A model generated the notes under the pieces. It was not told the DNA's origin, did no database searches, and worked only from the letters and a program-made list of their open reading frames with translations. Below, piece after piece: positions 57,043 to 64,000 of a stretch of DNA of 64,000 nt; positions within the stretch are counted from its first letter, which is position 1; the number at the start of each line of letters is the position of its first letter. This DNA comes from Saururus chinensis (taxonomy: Eukaryota; Streptophyta; Magnoliopsida; Piperales; Saururaceae), in NCBI GenBank assembly GCA_035235625.1, contig CP141144.1, forward strand, positions 38,872,014 through 38,936,013, written 5' to 3'. Made by a program: the position numbers and the translations under genes.

Positions 57043-57337
57043 TGTCACGGACTACGTTTTAGCACCCTACCAATTCCCCTTTTTCTTTACTTACATTACT
57101 TTTCTTTATTTCTTTGTATTTCTTTTCTTTATATTTTAAGGTACTACCATGCCAGTACATCCAATTTGGTTGTCACTCTAGCCATATGCAATAAATCTCC
57201 TCTACTATATAGGGGGAAGTGGGTTGTTAGTGTTGTTGGCTGTACTGTTGGTGCCCCCATTACTTGTAAATACGTTGATAGAGATAAATTATGATTTTGT
57301 GATTGTGTTTATATGTTTCCTTGCAATATGCATGAGC
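57043..57337 (+). repeat. 3' LTR of the chromovirus, left part
   Basis: Begins TGTCACGGACTACG right after the polypurine tract. It aligns with the first part of 48711-49138 and is cut at TGAGC (57333-57337) by the solo LTR. Confidence 0.85.
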
Positions 57338-59056
57338 TGTAATACCCCGACCCAGAAAACCCGACTCGGATTGAGGGTTAGTCAAAAAATAGAATCAGAG
57401 TATATTAAATAAAGCACAAAAATTTAAATAGAGACTGACTAGGAGCGGTGGACCCTGAGTGCGAGAGTCATAACATTCTTCCACACACTATGGAGCTTTA
57501 ACATTCCATTGTGCGTAGATCAAAACAAATATAATTTTATAACTAATTTGGATCGGGCCAACGTTATCATACCGTTGGTTGCCTACATACATATTGGATA
57601 CCATCTCTGACGTCATTCCAATATAATCGGATCCAACGTAGTTCTACCTAATGGCTAATACATACATCAAACATCGTAAAATCATATACGATAAAATATG
57701 TATATTTTATATCCAAATAATTCATTTGGAGTCAGATGAAAATCTCATAAATCATCATAGTAACGGAAGCTAATAAATCAGCAAAATACACAACTCACAT
57801 AGGTAAACATAACACTAACAAAATCACACATCCCACTTTATCATAGAGTGGAGTAGAATACACTAAAGAGCATGTTGGATCACATCATATCGGAGTATAT
57901 CAAATTACAATAGAGCATTTCAGAGTAATTCAAATCACAACAAAATATATCAAAGTAGATTGAATAGGAACATATGAACATATATCATATCACAGTAAAT
58001 TATATATCTTAATTAGAATATTACTAATTAAGATGTGCATGCATATAAATCATATTAAATTAGAAGGTCAGAAAAGTGTACTCCCCTGCAGTTCCAAAAG
58101 TGGCGACATTCCCACACCCATAGACGATGGACAAAACCTCCCCTTGCCTGGAGACATTCCACCCTTCATGGGCCCATAGGCGGTGGACAGAACCTCCCCT
58201 TACCTAGAGATACTTCACCTTTTACATGCCTGTAGGCAGTGGACAGAACCTCCCCTTACCCTGGGGCATTTCCCTATATAGGGTCGCTAACTTGATGAAT
58301 GAATGATTCCATTTTATAGAACACCCTTGAATTAGCTAAAACTGCCTTTTAACCAGAAGAAAATAGACTCAAAACAACTCTATAAACTCCCCTAGAAGTT
58401 TGAACGGAAATTAGTATTTATAATAAAATGCGTGTTAGCATACTGAGGAAAGAGGAATGTGCTCGCAGACGCTTATGCCATGCGTCACACTTTGAAGAGA
58501 TCGAAATTATGGATGGTGCACGCCAACGTGTAGCGAGAGGCGACGCCACGCATCCGCAACACAAAGCTCGCAGTGACACGCAACCCGCGCACGTCGTGCA
58601 CTATGCCGTGCAATCCAGTGGTCCCACGATTCGTGGATGATCCATATCAAGCTGCGTGGCGCCAATGAGCTGACGTCATTTATTCAGTACTTTAATATTA
58701 CTTTAATCAAATACAATTCCAACTTTAAAATGCAATAACTTCTTATCCCGAAGTTGGAATTGTGCGTTCTTAGTACTGATGAACTCGTATTGACAAGCCC
58801 TTCGAAACTAGACCCCACATGGGTAGGTTATCTTACTCTTTCAAAGTGTATCGCGCCCATATGGCACATTTTTCGAGGTCATAATTTTTGTTCCCGATCT
58901 CTGTTTTGCTTGTTCTTTAGTTTGTTAAGCTCGTTACTTTGATTTCTAACCAAATACGAGAATTTTATCCCTTGAAACCTCCTAAAACTTATTTAAATAT
59001 ATGTAATTACCCTTAACTTTCTTAGGTTAAGTGTAATCAGAACACGGGGTGTCACA
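57338..59056 (-). mobile_element. Solo LTR, 1.7 kb, chromovirus type
   Basis: Ends TGTAATACCCCGACCC and CGGGGTGTCACA with target duplication TGAGC (57333-57337 and 59057-59061). Sense is minus: read that way, the text TTATGACCTCGAAAAATGTG and ATGTGGGGTCTAGTTTCGAA aligns with the LTR at 22893 (GTTATGACCTCGGGAAATGT, ATGTGGGGTCTAGTTTGATA). It contains about 3 copies of the 55-bp subrepeat (58100-58275) that also fills the LTR at 7333-8944. Confidence 0.88.
58100..58275 (-). repeat. About 3 copies of the 55-bp LTR subrepeat
   Basis: The plus-strand word GGACAGAACCTCCCCTTACC recurs near 58177 and 58234, with a variant near 58128. Its reverse complement matches the unit at 8081-8500 (GGTAAGGGGAGG...GTCCACCGCC). 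Confidence 0.75.
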
Positions 59057-59238
59057 TGAGCACCCACAAGTAATTTGCACAACACATCCATACAAAGCAA
59101 GCCGATCGTCACAAGAAAATGCTTGCTTGTAAACATACAAAGCAAGCCGATCGTCACAAGAAAATGCTTGCTTGTAATTGGCTTTATGCCTGCAAGCACT
59201 GCACAGTTAGTGGCTACCCAACAGGCACATCCGTGATA
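59057..59238 (+). repeat. 3' LTR of the chromovirus, right part, with a 45-bp duplication
   Basis: Completes the 3' LTR after the solo LTR and aligns with 49006-49138. A 45-bp block containing AAGCAAGCCGATCGTCACAA is present twice in tandem (59089-59178). Each copy can fold, with AAGCAAGC pairing to GCTTGCTT. The 5' LTR has one copy only. Confidence 0.85.
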
Positions 59239-59242
59239 GCAT

Positions 59243-61305
59243 GTGAGCAGCCACACTTGAACACACGGGTAGAAATGCTTGTGAAGGACTAATGGCTAGT
59301 TATGTGCATGAAAAAGACTTTGTTGGCTTCACATTGGTAAGAATCCTAACACAACTAGGAGTGTGTGCATAATCTAAGTAGAAGGTGAAAACCCGAAAGG
59401 TAGTGGTGTATGAACATAAGCTACTCAAGATAATCAAATCCTCATAGAAGTTAGAATTAATACAAGAGGTGGATTCAATGCAAACTATGATGTTGCAACA
59501 AGCATGTGAGTTGAAGACTTCAATCCGGAGTAAAAGGCCTAAGGCCGCTAGATGAAGGTAGGACTTTATAGAGAGTGAACACAATAAATCCAAGCAAGAC
59601 TGGACTCCGATTAGAAGGTTGGGTGGGCTGTAAGTATATTTCTACTTGGGATGTTACTTACAAAACAAATTTGTAAAATAAGAGAAAAGTTCTAAGTAAT
59701 ACTAGTCTTTGTTGGACCCTCCTTTCTATTTAAGGGGTAAAATAGCTAAATGAGAAAGTTTTCAACAAGTTGTAAACAATTCTAGAGTGGGTTGTGGGCT
59801 TAGTGGCAAGTTGGGCAGGTCCTAGTTCGCAGCCAGGGTATTCTTATACGAGTACAATGTTATTTCTTAGGTTTGGGGGCAAAGTAGAGGGCCTTCACTA
59901 TTGTAATTCAAGCAATGTTGCTAGAACGAAGGTTTTGGGGGCATATCCTTTTTTTCCTATGAGTTATGTTGTAAAAGTTAGGTAAAAGATGGGGAGAGTA
60001 GGTTGTTGGTTGTATGTAGTTAGGCCATCACCAATACAAATTCTTAACCAATTGACAATTGGCAATATGATTATGGTGGGCGTGAATAGAGGATCTCTCA
60101 CTCATGCGAAAACGATCAGATTTCTTTAAGTTAATCATCTGATGTAGGTCGTTTGGTAGTCCACACTACACTGGAAATAGTGAGATTATTTGACATGTCT
60201 CTCTGCTTTCCTTCTCCCTTAGGGAACTAGTTTCAGCTTTGGTCATTACGCACCCAAAAAAGTGCACATTGACATCCATGATCTAGACCATCTTTCACTT
60301 GCATGTCTCTGTGGTACGTCCCTAAAGTCTGATGGCAAAATCTACCGAGAGCATGCGCAGTATATTCATGGGCCCATCCCAAGGAGCAACACATTTCATG
60401 CCCAGTTATGCATGCAAGTCCAAATTATGGACCAACTTCGTGGTCCAATCCGAGACCTTTGAGACTTTTGCTATCTTTCGTCATCTCACTTTCCTACCAC
60501 TCACGGCAAAATTGACCGGGCCTGTAACTCGTACAATCTCCTAAAATCCTAATGGAGATATTGCAATCCTCTTTCATCTTGTCGTATAGGATCAGGCTCC
60601 TTTCACAAACAAGTCGATTCAAGGATTTACCCAAAAAACAATGGTTCCAAGAATGCAGTATCGACTTGTCATACAAATCAACTATAATAAGTCCAAGGCA
60701 TTATATGACAACGTTCATAATGGAGAACAAAGGATAGCAAACATTCAGTTGAGGTCAAGGTGCTCGCTTAGCCAGAACCATAACAATTTGGAACAGTAGA
60801 GACCAGAATCTTCTTTGGAAACTAGGAAATGTGTTAAAGAAATTCGTTAATTTGTTTATCAAACAAAAATGATAATAATTGGCAAATCCATACCAAACGT
60901 TTCCAATAGCTTTATCAAATATAATTCCAATACTTGAGAAGATTAAAAATGAGATAATCTTGTTTTAAAACGTAGTGTGTATGTGTATATATATTATTGA
61001 ATGTTCACAAAAACTTTAACATGTCTCAATTTACTCAGTGTAGATGATGTGGGGCCAGTTGCCCTGCCTCTTTCTAGTCGGGTCTTAAAGGCTTGGACAC
61101 CCTTTGTATACATAAGAAAAAAAGAATTTTAAGCTTTACTTTGTGACAAATTAGATGTTTACCGAGTAAACACTAGTCAACGCTTCTAAATACAATTCTA
61201 ATGCAACTCACATTTTCAAAACAAAAAAGTAACTCACAATTCAAATAATACTTTCAATTGATTTAGAAACAAGGAACAGTTCTTTCTGATTGTATTACGT
61301 ATGTA
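59243..61305. other. No gene recognised
   Basis: Mixed noncoding sequence. Short open stretches (for example 59593-59300 minus, 60262-60544 plus, 60676-60494 minus) show no recognisable domain and overlap one another. I see no terminal repeats. Confidence 0.45.

Positions 61306-61385
<80 letters not shown>
61306..61385. repeat. Dinucleotide microsatellite (TG)n(TA)n
   Basis: A short GT run (about 61306-61320) passes directly into an AT run of about 32 units up to 61384. The frame 61290-61487 across it is an artefact. Confidence 0.95.
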
Positions 61386-61388
<3 letters not shown>

Positions 61389-62939
61389 TCATCATTAATT
61401 ATATTTCGGGTTTCTTTTAACTGGAAGTTGCATGCTTTCATGTACAATTTTTTTTTTAGAAAAGAACATAATTGTCTTTATGGATAAATATTGAAATACT
61501 TCCAAATCTTGTGAGCATATGCTTATTTGTATCTCTCATTCATTATGTCACATACATTAAGCTTAGTCCAATTTTCCATTATATTAATCATAATTTTGAC
61601 CTAAAATTGGCTAAACTTCTATGTCTCCAATACATTTTTCTTTACTGTTTTCTAATTTTTCATCATGTTTCAATCCTTTTCTGGTTAGTCTTAAGTCACT
61701 AACATATTTAATGCGCCATCCATGTTTCTTGTTCAATGTATTTCAATTCCTAAGATTTTCTAGGGCTTCATTCCCCAATCAATGTTCTAAAACTAAAAAT
61801 TTAAACTTGACTCCAAAACTATAATGTTTAGGAAGTTTTAGGTATTTTTTTAGAATTTTTACCTATTTTTTTAGATTTTTTGAGAATTTACAGAATTTGG
61901 GGTATACAGAACAATTTTTGGGTTGTGTAGAAAAATCTGCAGAGCCCATTGTAGGCCCAATTAAGTGGTGAACAGACCACTTAATTTGGGAGAGTTTAAA
62001 ACATTTAGGAGTCCCTAGCCTACTTGATTTAATCCTTACCCAATTAAGCCCAATCCCTAATTGTATATTAAAACAAATTAGGAAGAAGGTGATTGAAGGT
62101 GGAGCTCTGGCAATTTGTGGATCAACGACAAATCTACAGTGGAGGTCGGTTCGCTGTCTTAGTTCCAAGTTGAGATTAGTGATTGACTATTAATTAATTA
62201 GTGTATAAATTATATAATTATTGAGATTTGCACTATATTCAGCACTCTTCCCGTAATTAATTTGGTTAGTGCAGAAACTATTGTTCCTGTAATTTTAAGG
62301 AATAGTAAATCTGCATAAATTACTCCCTCTGGTTGGTCACCGGCTGATTCCTCTCTACAGGAATGACTGTGGCCCTACTTCACTAGGCAGTTCGTTTTCT
62401 TTTGCTTCCGACTCAAATTGGTTGCCAAAAGGGACACTCTATGCATGAAAAACAAAAAAAGGGTTTTTTGAATGGGGTGCGGAGCAGCCGGCGGACACCT
62501 ATGGCACTTCCACTGGTGGTTTCTCTTTCGTCCCGAGCTCCTTGTCCGAAGCCCTCTCTCTGTTCGCTGGAGATCACCTCCAAGAAAAAAAATATAAATT
62601 TGTATTGAAACAGTCGGATCGGGGAAGGAGGAGAAATTGGCCGCCCGAACTGCCAGACGATGGGTGATGCTTTGCCGTCTCCGCCTTTCAGGTTCCATTT
62701 ACCAGCAGTGGTGCCCTCCGTCCCGGCCAGGGATCCGCTGCTTGGAGCATTTTTTTTCTTCTCTTCTAAGCGAGTTGAGAGTGGATGAAGGCGGACGAAC
62801 GCACCACCGGATGGACGTTGGGCACAACATCGTTTCTGCCCCCTTAGGTTCTGGCGACCTGGGCAGAATTCAGCTGGGGACCACCGCAATGCCGCCGTTC
62901 CTTTCCTCTCCTCTCTGTTTCAAAAAAAAATAATAGAAA
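61386..62939. other. No gene recognised; AT-rich then GC-rich stretch
   Basis: 61386-62400 is AT-rich without coding signals. 62400-62939 is more GC-rich, with open frames on both strands (up to 158 codons at 62889-62413 minus) but no recognisable motif, splice pattern or homology. It could be a TE leader or an unannotated exon; I cannot decide. Confidence 0.35.
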
Positions 62940-62983
62940 CAGGGCGTCGGGAGGTAGAAGATGACCCATGCTGGGTCAACCTA

Positions 62984-63059
62984 GCCCGAGGTCATCAATT
63001 CTGACCCGGCCCGAACTGGGCCACTGGGCTGGGCCCAGTGGGCCGGGTTCCAAGGTCCA

Positions 63060-63091
<32 letters not shown>

Positions 63092-63098
63092 AAAAAAA
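62984..63098. repeat. GC-rich palindromic patch followed by a poly-C/poly-A tract
   Basis: 63000-63050 contains GGCCCGAACTGGGCCACTGG and the near-palindrome CCACTGGGCTGGGCCCAGTGG-like text. It is followed at 63062-63098 by a run of about 20 C and then about 17 A. The GC patch resembles ends of some hAT-type MITEs, but no clear element borders were found. The run lengths may include sequencing error. Confidence 0.5.
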
Positions 63099-64000
63099 GA
63101 AAAATTCACATTAGAGTAAATTAAGTCAAACGTATTCTGGGCAGAGGTGCCAGTTTGGCTTATTGAATAGTAGAAAAAAATATAATGTATCCTACCTAGT
63201 ACATATATGTGCAGTATGGTACATATGAACTGCTTTTGAGATTTAAATGGAATTCAACCATTTTGTCGGCTCGAGCCCTATACAGACAATGAAGTTGGGC
63301 TTCTTAGTGATTGTTGAGCCTAAAACACGAATAGTTTATGGCTAAATTATTTATGAGTTGTTAGACTTTATTAATTTGTTCTATGTGTATAGTTGTCTCT
63401 TGATAAATAATGCATAGAAATTAATACAAAATAATGTTTTAGGGTAGAAGGCTTTAGATTGGGGGTTGACTTCTAATCAAAATAAAGACTAAATTACCCT
63501 TAGAGGGGTCGAAAACCCGTTTATAAATTGAATGGGGGTTCTGACCTGGCATTTGACTTGGTTGATGAACCAAGGATGGTTTTTGGGAGGGAAACCTTAA
63601 CCCAACTTGATGAGGTTATTCGGGTTAGGGTTAACCTATGAGTTTAAGCTCTATTGATGAGCCATTTGATTTGACCATGTAGTTGCACCTCCCCATTGGA
63701 GGGAGTTGTATGTGAGCCAGGCTCACACTGGTCTATTGAGGATCACATAGTGTACATGCATTTAGAGTCACTGACATCCTGCTTGGTTGGCGTCTCTGAC
63801 CACTTCTATTCAGGTGCAGTTGTGGGCTATGTCATTCCACTCCAGTCAGGTACTTGTGGGCTAGGTTGGGAGATGGTACTTCCTGGTGGATTCCAAGGTC
63901 CTGGTGGATTCCATGGTTTCATTGTGGATCATCCTTAAGGGGTAAGTTTATGGTGGGTATCATTTGTCACTTAAGATGACATCTGATGTATTTATTTGTC
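63099..64000. other. No gene recognised to window end
   Basis: Noncoding sequence with an 80-codon open stretch at 63696-63938 of no recognisable family. A direct 14-bp duplication, CCTGGTGGATTCCA, occurs near 63880 and 63900. Confidence 0.4.

Larger units (their letters stand above)
48711..59238 (+). mobile_element. Decayed chromovirus (Ty3/gypsy), plus strand, with two nested solo LTRs
   Basis: The 5' LTR is 48711-49138. The 3' LTR is 57043-59238, interrupted by a solo LTR at 57338-59056; its remaining 472 bp minus a 45-bp duplication equals the 5' LTR length. The primer site TGGTATTGGAGC is at 49141-49152 and the polypurine tract GAGTGGGGGAGCA ends at 57042. Gag, protease, RT, RNase H, integrase and a chromodomain-like tail occur in order, with many stops. 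The tail is separated from integrase by a second solo LTR (53130-56549). The flanking duplication is imperfect (tGCAT at 48706, aGCAT at 59238). Confidence 0.85.

Noticed and set aside
61290..61487. Frame with a long YIYI repeat
   Set aside because: It is a translation of the (TG)n(TA)n microsatellite.
62413..62889. 158-codon minus-strand frame in GC-rich sequence
   Set aside because: It overlaps open frames on the other strand and has no motif or splice signals that convince. It is kept only as unassigned sequence.

Overview
This is nuclear DNA of a flowering plant and consists mostly of nested LTR retrotransposons. The evidence is LTR elements with tRNA-derived primer sites, Athila and chromovirus proteins, hAT and Stowaway MITEs, and one spliced plant gene. 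The GC-rich first exon of that gene hints at a monocot, but this is tentative. No bacterial, CRISPR or rRNA/tRNA gene structure was seen.

Layout. 1-1316: the 5' end of a decayed Ty1/copia element on the minus strand, with a hAT MITE inside it. 3536-4288: the only clear host gene, a two-exon minus-strand gene for a 217-aa protein with a hydrophobic N terminus. 5733-5833: a Stowaway MITE. 7333-17830: a chromovirus-type LTR with a 55-bp subrepeat array, split by a decayed minus-strand Ty3/gypsy element (8945-17365), whose own 3' LTR is split by a 3.2-kb solo LTR (9131-12342). 17831-19013: anonymous sequence that may be organelle-derived. 19716-21505: an Athila-type LTR on the plus strand.

21505-48319 is an old minus-strand Athila element. 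It was later hit by a chromovirus (22893-30446, TSD GTAAG, in the RNase H region) and by a young, intact Athila (32330-44792, TSD GTAAC, in the protease region). A segment of about 350 bp of the old integrase is inverted in place. The young Athila has 1420-bp LTRs that differ at only about 13 positions, an uninterrupted gag-pol frame of 1853 codons with its catalytic residues visible, and an intact 364-codon env-position ORF. That ORF is preceded by a leader that looks like a plant 5' UTR with its own intron.

48711-59238 is a third large element, a decayed plus-strand chromovirus. Two solo LTRs interrupt it: 53130-56549 (TSD ACCAA) and 57338-59056 (TSD TGAGC). From 59239 to the end I see no gene, only simple repeats, GC-rich palindromic sequence and low-complexity tracts.

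The most unusual signal is a four-site module of the palindrome CCGATCGATCGG with nearly fixed spacing (about 21, 45 and 21 bp). It occurs in the LTRs of the young Athila, in degenerate form in the old Athila LTR, and in a chromovirus-type solo LTR, which is a different lineage. A related cluster lies in front of the env-position gene. I know of no description of such a module.
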